NCBI GenBank assembly: GCA_000697355.1 | Contig: JNEN01001206.1 | Span: forward strand, 248,001 to 312,000 | DNA length: 64,000 nt | Reading direction: 5' to 3' | Origin: Syncephalastrum monosporum B8922 | Taxonomy: Eukaryota; Mucoromycota; Mucoromycetes; Mucorales; Syncephalastraceae | Shown: one piece after another, positions 50,160 to 62,471 of the stretch | How the letters are laid out: the number at the start of each line of letters is the position of its first letter | Position numbering within the stretch: the first letter of the stretch is position 1 | Notes under the pieces: generated by a model | What the model was told of the DNA's origin: nothing | Seen by the model: the letters and a program-made list of their open reading frames with translations, nothing else | The model's database searches: none | Translations under genes and position numbers: made by a program

Positions 50160-50196
<37 letters not shown>

Positions 50197-50371
50197 TATG
50201 GTGTGAGACGAGACTAATCCTATCTATCATCCAGACCAAATGCGGCAGTATGTCCAGCAGCTGCGTCAGGAACTGGCCACGCGCCTGGTAGACACCATCT
50301 ACATTGACGGCAAGCCAAGCAAATGGTGGATGTGCTTCCAAAAGAGAAAGTTTATGAACTTGAGCCTCTAA
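49565..50371 (+). CDS. Arp2/3 complex subunit 3 (ARPC3, p21)
   Basis: Structural subunit of the Arp2/3 actin-nucleating complex. The first exon is 6 nt (49565-49570, Met-Pro), joined to exon 2 at 49649 to give [18 protein letters not shown]. The animal protein also starts MPAYHS, which supports this minute exon. Further motifs: [87 protein letters not shown], and [19 protein letters not shown]. An AT microsatellite (50151-50195) sits in an intron. Confidence 0.95.
50151..50195. repeat. AT microsatellite in ARPC3 intron
   Basis: A long TA run in the intron before the last coding exon of the ARPC3 gene. Confidence 0.85.
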
Positions 50372-50537
50372 ATCCATCTTTATAGTAAATACATAGGTTT
50401 CTTGGAAATGTACATATGAGCATGGGTTGTATGTGTATCGAGTATGAATGTGGGTGTGGCTATGTACATAGAGAACAAGGACAAAGACGAGGGTAAAATT
50501 AGGAGAGAAGAGTAGTAAGAGGATGATGCTTGGAATA

Positions 50538-53433
50538 TTAAGGGTCGACTCCCAACCCAGAAACAATGCCGTAGCTGAGCAGGATAGTGATCACGCCGGC
50601 TATGATCGAGGCGGGTATGCCACACAAGACAAAATCTTTCATGTGGAGATAAGGCCTACCCGTCATGTCTTCTTGCATGATAGCATTCATATTTGGGAAC
50701 CTAAAAAAGGACATCTCTTTAATATCTATTGTTTATTTGTTCCGCCTGAAACTTACCCGGACACCGGTAAACCCATGGCCACCGACGCAGTGAGGCCCGT
50801 GGCCTAGATAAATAAAATTCAGTTAAAGCAGGCTACAAGATGATATCCCACAGTCCGTACCATGATGAGAAGGTTGGGATGGCTCGGGTGAAGATGATTG
50901 CCGACTTGCTGAACAATGGGAAGGATAATCAGGGCTGCGACGGTATGGCTCACAAATGTGGCGAAGACGAGGACAAGGATACCGAAAATGAACAAGATAC
51001 TCAGCACTTCCATGTCCTGCACGCCATCGGCTATCCTGTGGCCGATGATGTCGAGCAAGCCGGATCGTTGCACAGCAAAACCGAGTGCCATACCGCCTTG
51101 GGCTAAGAAATCATCAATACACTGCAATGCACCTTGCTGTATCACTCACCTAGGGTGACCACGCTCCACAGGAAATTGTTGAGGTCTGTCTTGCTGAGCA
51201 TGTTGGTGCCAAAGAGAAGCACAAAAGGTATCACGGCAATCGTGCCATTATCGCCAAAGAAGTCGTCCAGGGTAGTCTCGGCACACCAGAGTGCAATCGT
51301 GGCGAGACATACAATGGTGACCCATATCTGAGAATACGATGGGCGCCCCGAAATCTCATAGGTGATGGCATTGATGCGCGGTGTGGAGCGCGCTGGCCGA
51401 AAGTAGAGGAGCAGAATGCCCCACGTCGTGAGAGTCGTAATGATAGCTAGAGGGATGGCCGCGCCAAACCACTTGCCCCATCCTGGGTTAGGCTGCATGA
51501 GCTGGATGGCAATGATATTCTGAGGCGAGGAGATGGGAGAGGCGAGGCCGCCGATACAACTCGCGAGCGAGATGCCCATGATCAGACACGGCCCGACCGT
51601 GGAGTCGTTGGTGAGCGTGCGCAGGATGGGCTGTGCGAGAGAGAAACAAAGCACGGGGGTGGCGACGTTACTGATCCACATGCAGAGAAACACAGCCAGA
51701 TACATGTTGACGAGGATCACAATCGACGGCTTGGTGCCCGCCCGCGACAGGATGACACCTGCAAACGCCTTGGTGATTCCATGTTTACTCAGCGCAGCGG
51801 CGATGGCAAAGCCGCCGAGGAGGACCATGATGGTTCCGTTAAACATGGAAGCAAACGTCTCCTTGGCCGCGTCAGCGGCCGGCTGCTGGTTGCCATTTTC
51901 GTCCAGAATAATATCCATTGCGATGGCCAGCAAGGGAATAAGATAGGCCGTCGCAAACAACGGGAGACACTACAGGCAAGGAGACGTTAGAAAGCGTTTG
52001 CTTTTCTGGATCGACATACCTCAAACGCCCAAAGCATGGCAGAAAAAATGAGCAAGGCAAGACACTTGCTGCCGACCGTGTTGCCGAGGGTATCAATGCA
52101 CATGAGGATGATGTACATGGCCAGGCTGAGCAAGAAGAGACCAGCGCGCCGAATGTTGCGTCGACTGACAAAGAACTTGTTGGTGTAAGGCACGTAGTAC
52201 CCAGGCTCGGGCTCGACCGCATGTGCGTCGTGTGCCTTACGCTCCATGGCCACCATATCCTGCCAGATCGTATTGCGCTCAATCTCGATTTGATCGCGCA
52301 CTCGCCACTTGAGCTCGTCAATCGCCTTTTGGATGTCTCCCTGCGTGAAGATGGCGGCATACATGTCTTGGATCAGGCTCATGGCGGTATCGAGCTCAAA
52401 GATACGGTCCTTGCGGAACATGGGGAGCTGCTCGACCACGCCTTCGTAGTAGGTTTGCCGTAAATTCGAGCCAGTGATCTTGTCCCACTTTTTTGTAATT
52501 TTATCGAAGGCGGTCTTGTTGTATTGGATGAAGCTGGCCAGGTCGTGCAGGCGCACGTACAGCTCGCCGCATCGAAAACGAAAGTTGAGCTGCTGATTGA
52601 ACTCTTGGACGTCCGGGAGATCGGATTTGTTGGTGCCGGTACGGCGTAAGAGGGGCATATTGTAGTTGTTGGCGAGTCGAAGGCGATACGAGTCCATCCG
52701 GGTCAGCGCTACGGCTGCTTCGCTGGCGCGTCGCCGTTCGTGCTGGCGCTCGCGCAGGCGCTCGAGCGCCTCGCTATCCCCGATGGTGTGGGAGCGTGTC
52801 GGGGGCCGGTGACTATCGTCTTGCGCGTTGACGTGTGCGAATGGCGTGTGCGCGCTTCCAGAGACAGTATGAGAGCGCTGGAGTGTGTTCTTGTCCTCCA
52901 TGCTCACGTCACTGACAGACTCTTGATAATTCTCGTGCAGGGCTGGATCCTCGACAATGGCATTGACCAGAGGGTTTTCGTGGGCGGTGGGCGGCAAGCT
53001 TTTTGCGGGCAATTCGTAGCCTAGCTCATCAAACTGTTTCCGCACCGCTCTCGCTTGCTCGGTTGTCTCTCGCTCTATCCGGTCGTAGAATTTGGACACC
53101 TTGTCCAGTTGCGCATCGAGTTCATGCCGGAACCGCGCATCGTCGTCTTCGGTGGTCGACGTCACAAGTTGCTCTTCGCTTGGCTGTCCACTGGGACCGT
53201 GTGAGGCCATTTCGGCCTTTTCCATGCGGCTCATCTCAGCTGAACGCTCCTCAAGAGCTTCCTTAGCCCTTTGCTGCACCTTGAGGCGCTCAATCTGGTA
53301 CGTGATCTTCTTTAGTCGATCATAGCTATTCGAGCGTGAGCGATACTTTGGCTAGACCACGTCAGACTTACTCGACGTAATACTGAATCCACGCCGGCAC
53401 AGCGTTGAGGATCAACTGATGTGCAAACTTCAT
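50538..53433 (-). CDS. SPX-domain low-affinity phosphate transporter (PHO87/PHO90/PHO91 type)
   Basis: Predicted phosphate carrier of the SLC13/DASS family with an N-terminal SPX inositol-polyphosphate sensor. Start MKFAHQLILNAVPAWIQYYV, then DYDRLKKITYQIERLK and a coiled SPX region interrupted by a Ser/His-rich insert. The SPX end contains NKTAFDKITKKWDKITG. The transporter part has many hydrophobic segments (AGLFLLSLAMYIILMCIDTL, MFNGTIMVLLGGFAIAAAL, MWISNVATPVLCFSLAQPIL) with the family's re-entrant SNVATP and SPISSPQN motifs, and FVSHTVAALIILPIV near the end. In yeast Pho87/90 sit in the plasma membrane and Pho91 in the vacuole; the location here is unknown. Ends YGIVSGLGVDP. Confidence 0.92.
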
Positions 53434-53638
53434 TTCTTAAAATAGAACGGGGAAGCCGGTTATGGCTTGCGCACAGACGGATAGGATGCAGCAAACAAAT
53501 AGAAAAAGTAGAAAAGGATCAACGGTTGTATGTTTTGGAAACTCGAAATTTGCCACCCATCCAAACCGCCAGGGTTTCAATTATGTTCGGGAAAAAGGAA
53601 GAAAATTGTATATAATGTATGCTACGTATGCGAGATTT

Positions 53639-54629
53639 TTACTGCAAATGACACACGCTGGAAGCCACGGTGGACCATGCGCCGATGATGCTTTGCTTGA
53701 TAAAATCGGTCTTTTCGTCTTCGTTTTGGTAGGCCATGATCTGACGGAGCCACGTGCAATTGAATCGGCGGTGGTCGTTACGGGTTTCGCAGCGAACGAC
53801 GGCGTTGTAAATGTCTCTGACTTGTCTCTGTGCATAATTGCTCATACGCACGTTCTGAGTAGTCGAAAAGATCACAGTTGGTACAAATGTTTTGGTCGAC
53901 AGTTTGTACAGCCGTGCAATTTCAGTGACGAAGCCATCTAACGGAAAGTATGGATGAGCAGGCCTATCAAGAATGGAGTTCGTCTGCGGCACCTTCTGGA
54001 TCCAAAACGGCTTCAATGGCATCGTCCAATTCGTCCCTGCAGTCCTCGTCCACGTGGGTGAACACAATCACGACAAAGTTCCAGAAATCTTTGCCCAGGA
54101 GCTGCTGGAATAGGCTGAGCATGTCTTGCGTATAGGCATCCAGTCTATTTTGAATATGGAATTAGTCTACATAGGAGCACTCGACCGTGCCGTCATCGAC
54201 TCGTGACTTGCCGAATATCTTTAATGTCAAAGACGAGCAGGAAAGAGCTGACACCGTAAGCGAGCGTCTTGAAGTAGCGCACCATTTCTTGCACATTTTG
54301 ACGATCGTGCGCGAGCGAATCGCAAAGACCGGGCGTGTCGATGAGGTGAGCGTACTTTGTACTTGGCGCGTATTTCCAGGGCCGGACTTCGCCATGGATC
54401 TCTTGCGTGGTTGCCTACGCTACGATTTAATATAAATCGCGATTTTTTTTTCTTTGCTGTCACTAACATAAGTGTCGCCCACGTCGAACAGACGCTCACC
54501 CGCGATGGCGTTGAGCAGACTCGACTTGCCCACACCGACCGCCCCCAGCGCTGAAACAACCAACGTTTCGGGATCCCGTGCAGCTGCTTCGCAAGCCGCG
54601 TCAGTGAATGCCGCGCTTGAAAAGGTCAT
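53639..54629 (-). CDS. AIG1/GIMAP-type GTPase
   Basis: A small GTP-binding protein of the AIG1 type in the TRAFAC septin-like group. Start MTFSSAAFTDAACEAAARDP. G1 P-loop: LGAVGVGKSSLLNAIAG. The G2 region holds a threonine pair (ATTQEI). G3: HLIDTPGLCDS. G4: VVIVFTHVDEDCRD, with T-H-x-D where Ras-like proteins have N-K-x-D, typical for AIG1 proteins. A helical C-terminus follows (VRMSNYAQRQVRDIYNAVVR). Four or so short introns, including one of about 55 nt between DPE and DGFVTEIARLYK. The C-terminus lacks a clear membrane anchor. These GTPases are best known from plants and vertebrates; the role here is unknown. Confidence 0.78.
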
Positions 54630-57194
54630 TTCTGAAAGCGAATGATCAGAAAAGTAAAGAAGAAGAGAGTAAAAAGTTTGAGAGAAAGAAAAGGACAGGA
54701 AGACGCACAACAAGTCTGATGTATAGACACGCGTCTGGCCAATGAGTAAGGTCACTCATGTGTCACAACAACCTTTTTCGTTGGTGTGTCCTGCCATATT
54801 CATCCGTACGCTGTACTCCTTTACCTTTTTGTCATGGTCCATCGACCACTTTCTGTATATAGTACGTGTAAAACATGGGTCGCTCTGTTTACTGTTATTG
54901 AGAAGGAAGCCTGGATAGCTGTTGTTACTGCCCACCCCAACCCCGGGGGCCGACTGGAGAACCAAAATGATCAGACAATCTTCTATCAATTAGACTGTGC
55001 ATGCGCCCTTTTTCCAAAAAATTGGCATCCGCGTAAAGGAACTCTTGTACGTGGTGGTTCGATAAGGTTCAAGAGTAGAAAAGTATACTAAATTGGATGG
55101 ATACGCTATTGTAGGGTGAATCCGAACTTTAACTTCTTTTTCCTTGATTTAGAAACCAAAGGAATCGTCGCTCTGGCTGTGCAGATGTATGTCTTAGCTG
55201 CCAGCTGTAACAAACGTATGATAGGTGCTTTCATAACATAGAAAGCTAATACAGTGACAGAAACTACAGAGTCCCCTAGGTATCGTCACCTTCGTTGAAT
55301 AGAGAGAAACCAACCTACATAATATGGCTTCCTCGGCGCAGTGATACTGACTACCAAAATCACGAGCAGATATCAGCTCAGGATGAAGCATAGCGTGAAG
55401 GGGATACCTGGTAGAAAGGAAATGGAATGATGGCGCGAGTTTTCTCTTCTCTTGCGATAGAGCAACCCATGGCAGGTGCTGGCCGATGTATGCGGTCAGG
55501 CAGGATGGTAGAAACACGTGCGACGTGCGCAGTTCAGATTTTCCATTCACCCGAATACAGCGATCCTTCTTCTTCAGTCTGTGTCACTAAATCAAGTCTC
55601 TATTTATTTCCTCCGGAAAAGCAAATGGTAACGGGGTGATTCTTTTGAGACTGTTTGTCTGTGTCTGCTATGCATTCAAGAAAGCAAGATAAGAAAATAT
55701 GCCTGCAGATAATGAGTCTCAACACGCCCCTTGGAAGTATCCCTTTGCCAGATGCTCCATGTGGATCGCTCCTATTCTCCTTACTGCAACCAAAAACAAG
55801 GTATCCATATGAGTTTTCCTAAGAGTTTCTTGAGTTGTCACTGCAGTTTCTTTTGTGGACATACCTGTCACGTCTTCGGTGGTGCTTTTCTTCCTTGATA
55901 GCGTACATTGTTGTATCTCAACATGCTCTTTTCCAGCAACAATATGTTCTCTGCGTGAGGAAGTGCTTAGATTCCACAACATCGCTTTTGGTTGTGCTTC
56001 CGCCTCCAAGCATCCAAGAATCCGCGACATTACAGGCCGATGGCACTGTGTATGGCGGGTTTCTTTCACAAACTTGTAGATGATAATGTACGCAAGTCTT
56101 CTGAGATAACTACACTTTCACATGCCAATATGTTCCGGACATTGGACGGTGCAAGCCAATGTAAAGGCTACGCTGGCCAGATTGATGCGTCAGCGTCTTC
56201 TGTTGCCGTCACCGTGGCTGTGCAGCAGAAGCAATTGATGAGCAAGAGAACAGACACTCAAATCAAAGAAAAATGAATGGAATAAGGGTGATCCGCTTCT
56301 AGAGCAAAGGCATAGCCTTTGATCAGGTCAGGCTGCACTGCATCACCATGAACTTGTAGTGCGTATAGCACCACACCAGTAAGCATACACGCGTGATATA
56401 ATTTACCCCTGAAATGACAAGAGAAACGTATGTGTTCAGCACAAAGATGTACAGTTCATAATGAACATCGTTATCCTTGTTGGTCACATCAATTATGCAT
56501 TGAAAAGATATTTATAAGAAACAAAATGGCATCATAATTAGTGGAAAAGAGCCTCTGCATGGTCCAACTAAAATAAATTTACGCGTGAGAGACAATGTGG
56601 TACGCTTCTCACATAAAATCTACCTATGCATCAACATCGTTGCGGAGGAGCTGAACGTCGCACCGAGCCTATATATACAAAACATATCTAGCCCTTGCTA
56701 CAGTCCGTCACGTACATACTGTATACACATAAACTATAGCAATTCCACCAATCAGCAAATTTTAGTAGGGCATATTCTTCATGAAAATAAGGGAATTTCT
56801 AAAAGAAACGCCCTAAAAATAAATATTGTATATAAAAGAAGAAAACCGCCTTTATGTAGGTTGCACATAGCATTTGAAAAAAAAAAAAGACGAACACCAC
56901 AATGTATACACACCCTCCTACACGTAATGAATAGGCGGGCATGATTGTGCTTGACTCAGGTGAAAGCGACCCGGTATGGAAATCAAGTTTGCCAAAAGAA
57001 AACGAGTGAGCTCGCTCTCCTTTCTGAGCAACAAGGTCATTTCCCTCTTTTTCTTGCTTTTCTTTTCTTTTCTCTTCTTTTTCCTTTTCCTTTTGCTTTT
57101 GCTTTTCCTTCCCTTCTGCCTGTCTCTTCCTCTTTCTTCTTCAATTTCGTCTATCGTCTGGACTGATTCCCTTGCAACACAACGCAGCCATCGC
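54630..57194. other. Gene-poor gap, with promoter of the PH-domain gene at its right end
   Basis: About 2.5 kb. No ORF of recognisable type was found between 54650 and 56900; the longest are about 100-118 codons, in uneven composition. A TATA-like TATATAAAA is at 56829-56837. A T/C-rich stretch at 57040-57150, bounded by GT and AG sites, looks like a 5' intron or leader of the next gene. Confidence 0.5.
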
Positions 57195-59349
57195 ATGCCT
57201 CTTCATCACCAGCGAAATCTCCCACAGACCCCGTCACCGACAAAGGCCCCGCTCGACCGAGCCCTTCTAAAAAACGCCCACGAAGTACCCGCCACCGCTC
57301 CCATTTTTGAGGGCAATCTCTATCTACGGACAGAGAAGAAACGATGGCAGTGGCGGCTGTTTCGGTTTGACGGTACCTGTTTCACCTGTCTATCTTCGCG
57401 CAAGGTGCGATTACCGCCAGATACCACAGTCGATACGGCAATTCACCCCTCACCGTCATTTAACACATGTTTAACGTCACCACTGCTCGCAACCCCCAAA
57501 GACAAGGCCAAGCGGCTGACAAGCAGCATGGGGGATAGCATGCTCGATGTATCAGACCCGATGCTGGCCAGCTATTATCAGCTGCCAAAATGGACAGTCG
57601 AAGTATCCACCATCTCTGCTATTTCTGTCTTGAAACGATCCAAAAAAAGAACCCCCTTTTCCGGCCCCGCTCCAAAATCAAGATGCTTTTGCATACGCAC
57701 CTTTGACGGCCAATGCTACGTTATGAAGGCGCAGAAGCAAAAGGATCTCGAGCGATGGCTTTTTGTCCTCACGAAAATGTGGAAGTATGCTCAGACCATC
57801 CGCGCCCAGGTCGAGCAGCAGCTCCAATCCCAGGCAGCACCCACACCGTCACCCATACATCCTGAGCTTGTACTAGCTGCGCCTCCTCGTCCGACCGCAG
57901 GTACCAGCAGCACCATGCACCAGCCTCGCCACGCCCGATACGTGACAAAGAAAAATGACGGCCTTGATGACGACGTCAGTGCAGATAACGGTCCTGTCAT
58001 GCGTAGCCTTGTTCCACCTGCGCCTCCCACGTTACATTCACCTCCACAACCGCAACACTACCAGCAGGATCCCAAGTACTGCGCGCCAAGCCTATCACAC
58101 GAGAAAGTCGAATGGATTGAGGAATGGCGCAAGTCTCTCGCTGAACTTGCTGCAGCCGATGCCAACGTCTCTTTTGTACCCCCACCCATTGAGTCCATTC
58201 CAGATGACGACAGACTGAGCTCCATCAGCGGATTGACGAGCGTCAGCGCACGAGAATACAAAAAACGGCCTGTGCCTATCTTGCGCCGGAAATCTTCGAA
58301 CCGCCGAGCCAATAGCTTACGCCGCGGCAAGCAAAACAGCATTGCGCCTGAAGCGCAAGAGATGCCGCTCGAGGACAGACCGAGCTCTAGTTTAAGGAAA
58401 AAGCGTTCAGACGAAGTCAAGAATTGGATCTCGACCAATCCAAATCATAACAACGTCGCTGTGCAGCTCCCACCAGGTAAAGGACTCATTTGCTGAGAGG
58501 GTCAAAACAATATGCAAGACCACAAAATAAGTTCGTGCTAACCAATGCCAAATTGCAGACCTTGACTTTTTCCAAGACGTGAAAACGACTCTGGACAGTG
58601 GAGACGAGTTACGATCGCAACAACAACAACAACAACAACAACAAACGGCTGTGCGTTACCATACGTCAATCCGGGGGCGGAACATTCACGTTATCAATGC
58701 ATTCAATGACACGGATACACCTGCAAACGCCAACATGATCACTAGCGACCCATCACAGCCATGCATGGCACCGAATGATATCCACCAGGGCACTTCACCG
58801 TTACAAACGCTCGCCAAACATGTCTCTGTACCCGACGACGAGGACATGAGCCTGGCCGACCTGCAGCGCTCCTTAAGGCGCGCCAGTATAAATGACTACC
58901 GTCCATTCCAGCAGCAACATGCACGCTCACCGTCTGCGTCATCCGTGCTGGACATACACCCAGTCATGGCTGCACCCGCACCTCCTCCTCATGCCTTCCA
59001 ATGTCAGCAGCACTACTCCCCGCCCACGCCTCAGCATTTGCAACGCCCACCCATTCACAATGGCTCTTCTGTCTTGGTCGCCCCTGCAGAACCCCCTATG
59101 CCTGTTCAGCGATCCCCGCCCTCCGCTATGTATTTTGAGAAACCTGCTTTACCAAAAAACGAAAAGTCCCGGCCGCGATCCTGGATGGCTCCGTCTACCT
59201 CTGCATCCTCGTTTATGGACAAGCAGCAGCAGAAGACCATGTTGGCTTCTATGATGAAGCAGTCTTACCATCCAACATACCACCCGCAACACTACGGAGC
59301 ACCGCGGAGATCCATCGAGATCGACAGTGCATCCTGGCAGCGGCATTGA
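57195..59349 (+). CDS. PH-domain protein with long Ser/Pro/Gln-rich tail
   Basis: Two coding exons, 57195-58476 and 58559-59349. A PH-like fold starts IFEGNLYLRTEKKRWQWRLF and RFDGTCFTCLSSRKVRLPP. A low-complexity insert follows, then the second half: WTVEVSTISAISVLKRSKKR, SRCFCIRTFDGQCYVMKAQK, and the C-terminal helix tryptophan in KDLERWLFVLTKMWKYAQ. The insert makes it a split PH domain. The tail is Pro/His/Gln-rich with a poly-Gln run coded by CAA repeats (about 58620-58643). The ATG at 57195 avoids the hydrophobic T-rich-derived stretch upstream. The frame is open to 56976, so a longer N-terminus cannot be fully excluded. It probably acts as a membrane-bound adaptor. Confidence 0.72.
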
Positions 59350-60580
59350 TTCCCCTTCCTTTCCCTACCTTTTCTTATTTTACATACCACTATTAACCAG
59401 CCTATATCGCCGACCCCTTTATGGCGTGCTATACAAAGGCCCCCCTCCGTTACTATTTTCCCGAAATATTATTTCAAAGCTACGTGCTTCCCAAAGTGAC
59501 TCTGCATGGCAATCGTCGAAAGCGTGATGTTTCCTCTGAGTTTTTAGAAAATACTCCAGCTGGCAATTGAAAAGTTCTGTCACTAAGCAGCAGAGAAACC
59601 TATGCTGGGCTATCTATATATTTGGAATCGTCGTGGAATAAAGTTTGCGAGAGAGTGTGTGCATATGCGTTACGCACCAAGATTTACGGCTTCGACCTTC
59701 CATTGTGTCTCCAAATTTACGTCGTCGGGGACATGAACGCTTCTGAAAGGTTTTACCCCATATTCATCGAAAATCAGCGGCCACACTATGTGCTTGGCTG
59801 GCAAAAATCTACACAGGTGAAAGGCTGTGTACATAGGCGAGCTGTTCATAGGTTTGCACATAAGTTTATGCTAATCTTACACAGCCGATCAGCAGCGTAA
59901 ACAGGCCTCTTGGTGTTCCTTGAAAGCATTGTCATGCGTCTTGGGCAGTAGAATCCGTATTATGCTACGTACCATAGCGCCTCAGTGGATGACGTCGCTC
60001 TCAGACTTAGCGGGTAAAGCGGTATAATGCGAATTGGATGAAATGATACTGTAGGTAAGAGAAAAAATGTGGTCACATTTTCTGCTCACAGAGAATCGTC
60101 CATTGAGGAGAGAAGAAGCGTTAATGCACCTATGACAATCCGTTGACTCTATATTAATTGTTAATAGACATGTAGACAGAGAAAGGTAGAGCTTTAGTAG
60201 CAGGCTGCTTTCTGAGCTTCATTGATGTCAGCATAGAGTTTGAGAATACAGTAGTAAGCATTCACATAGACAGCAGCGCAGTAATTTATTATTAATGTCA
60301 TGTGGGGCGATGAATATCTTTGATTAAGACCATTAGACAGAGATACCCGTTCTGCTACAAGGCAGTATAATGGGCATGTATTATGTCTTGTGGTGGATCC
60401 GAGTCAACCTTGTGACATCATGTGTATGTGGTGCTATGTTGTTGATTGGTAGTGTCACTACACGTCCAGACGAGCTTACCACTATGCGCAACGGGAATTC
60501 GAAGGTCCGTCCTCTGTATTCAACCAACCGAACTTGGTCTTTTTTTCCTTTCTTTCGTTTTATATACAGAACCTTTTACG
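59350..60580. other. Gene-poor gap
   Basis: About 1.2 kb of AT-rich sequence with no recognised gene. The last 60 bp are T-rich (60540-60570), ending in ATACAG before the SEC17 ATG, which may be a 5' UTR intron acceptor. Confidence 0.5.
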
Positions 60581-61747
60581 ATGGTTGCAGCAGCACAATC
60601 AGAACAGCAAGCACGGGATCTTATCGCTCAGGCTCAAAAGAAACTCAAGTCATGGTCGTTTATTGGACCGTCGAACAAGTACGAAGATGCCGCCGAACTC
60701 TATGAAAAGGCAGGCAACATGTTTAAGCTCGCCCAACAGTGTAAGCATTACACCATTCATCTTTGCAGGGTCTCAGTGCCTAAACTTGTAATTCATTAGG
60801 GTCCAATGCCGGCGATGCGTTCAAAGAAGCAGCGAAACTGTTCCAAAGAGCAGGAGGTGCCAACTTTGACGGCTCACGCGCCTACGAGAATGCTGCCAAG
60901 TGCTACAAGCGCAATGATCCTCATGGTATACCCCATTCATGGTATCTTGTGAACTTACAAGACTAAACTGTCTGTCTAGCTGCGGTGGCCGCGTTGCGGG
61001 AGGCGATTGCACTCGACCACGAAGGTGGCAACTTTCGACAAGCAGCCCGCCACTTCCAGGAAGTCGCAGAATTGTACGAGAACGAGCTAGACGACCCCAA
61101 AGGCGCGTATGACGCATACGAAAAGGCAGCCGACCTGTTCAGTGCAGACGATTCACCAGCGTAAAGTGGCCTTTTTCTTGCTGCGCTTGCCTTGCATTAA
61201 AACAGCCACTGTCTCTTTCTCTGTTAGGATGGCCAATAAGTGTTTCTTGAAGGTGGCCGAGATTGCGGCTGACCTTGAGATGTACGAGGTTGCGATAGAG
61301 AAGTTCGAGCGCGTCGCCTCCGCTGCCGTGGACGATAACCTCCTCAAGTGGTCCCTCAAAGAATACTTTTTCAAGGCGGCGCTCTGTCATATGTGTACTG
61401 AGGTAAAGTAAGAAGGAAGGATGACATGGTTTAATCATGGACTGTGTCTCAGGATACCGTCCGGTCACGCCAAGCCTTGAGCAGCTACTGTGGCATGGAC
61501 ATGTCTTTCGAGTCGACACGCGAATACCAAATGCTAAAGGTACGAGAGCGCAAACCCCAAGAGAGGGGAAAAAGTTAGGGCGCGCGCTAATGCCTTTTAG
61601 GGCGTGCTGGATGCCATTGACAACGATGATGTCGACCAATTTACCCAAGCCGTCTACGATTACGATAAGCTGACCCGACTGGACAGCTGGAAAACATCAA
61701 TTCTCTTGAAAATCAAGAAATCGATGGACCAAGACGACTTGCGTTAA
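60581..61747 (+). CDS. SEC17: Alpha-SNAP (Sec17), NSF/Sec18 adaptor for SNARE disassembly
   Basis: Binds SNARE complexes and recruits the NSF ATPase to take them apart after fusion, in the cytosol and on membranes. Starts MVAAAQSEQQARDLIAQAQK with KKLKSWSFIGPSNKYEDAAE, then helical TPR-like repeats: WSNAGDAFKEAAKLFQRAG, GSRAYENAAKCYKRNDP, EGGNFRQAARHFQEVAELYE and MANKCFLKVAEIAADLEMYE. The C-terminal NSF-activating end is conserved (LDSWKTSILLKIKKSMDQDD then LR). Six exons. Length and order match the family. Confidence 0.95.
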
Positions 61748-62471
61748 ATTTCTATATAAGGACCTTTTGTTCGCAATGGCTTCTTTCATCAAATATTCTT
61801 GCCAGTGATATCAGACATTAGGTCTGAATTAACTTCTGTATATCTCGTTTCTCTCTTTGGATCTTTTCTTTTTCTACTTTGGGACAGATCATTTTCTCGA
61901 AACAAGCTCGACGTGCCCGTACTGTTCTTATTTCTCTCACCGGCAGAGTATGCCGAAAGCATTGTGAACCCTGTATTGTTTAACACAAGAACATGTATTC
62001 AACGAGCCCAGACCGCCAGTTACATAGCCATATTTGGACAGCTGATACTCATAAGGATCTCCTTGTTATCCTGCACGAGCACCGTATGTCCTTTGATGAG
62101 ACGACGGGTCCGTCACCCGACATTGATACATAAAAGGGGCGTCCAGCTACGTACGTGATATGAGTCTTTATCTCGGTATTGACAGTAGTAGTTTGGCGAT
62201 CTATCCGCTCAAGAAGCGTGAGTTATATCGACACACCCTGCAGGCCGAGGGTGAGTTTGTTCTGTATAATGCACTTGAAGAATATGATAGTTTTGCAACA
62301 TGTTGTCTATGAGGATGGAAAGCCATGATGTTTATTCGGCTGCCAAAAACGCTGGAAGAATCATATGCATACACAAGACAAAAATAAACTTCTTACAGTT
62401 GAGCGTATGTGAGAAAAAAAGTAGAACGGAAAGTGACTGATTGATGGACGCATGCAATAGAAGGAGGAGCT
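61748..62471. other. Spacer with a possible decayed gene fragment
   Basis: About 0.7 kb between SEC17 and a convergent gene. It includes a short open frame at 62160-62312 and a neighbouring frame, shifted by one base, at about 62045-62127; see the separate entry. Otherwise AT-rich with no gene. Confidence 0.4.
62045..62312 (+). pseudogene. Possible decayed gene fragment (unknown family)
   Basis: Frame 1 reads DTHKDLLVILHEHRMSFDET and stops at about 62127. A second frame, shifted by one base, opens with ATG at 62160 and reads MSLYLGIDSSSLAIYPLKKR, HTLQAEGEFVLYNALEEYDS, stopping at 62312. Both look like compositionally normal protein, but neither is a complete gene. I cannot name the family. 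A short real gene or chance remains possible. Confidence 0.3.

Noticed and set aside
50379..50537. Exon of the phosphate transporter beyond 50538
   Set aside because: The frame stops at 50538-50540, giving the expected short tail after the last membrane segment.
56976..57194. N-terminal extension of the PH-domain protein with a very hydrophobic Phe/Leu run
   Set aside because: The hydrophobic run is the translation of a T/C-rich tract that looks like an intron or leader; the ATG at 57195 starts the ordered part.
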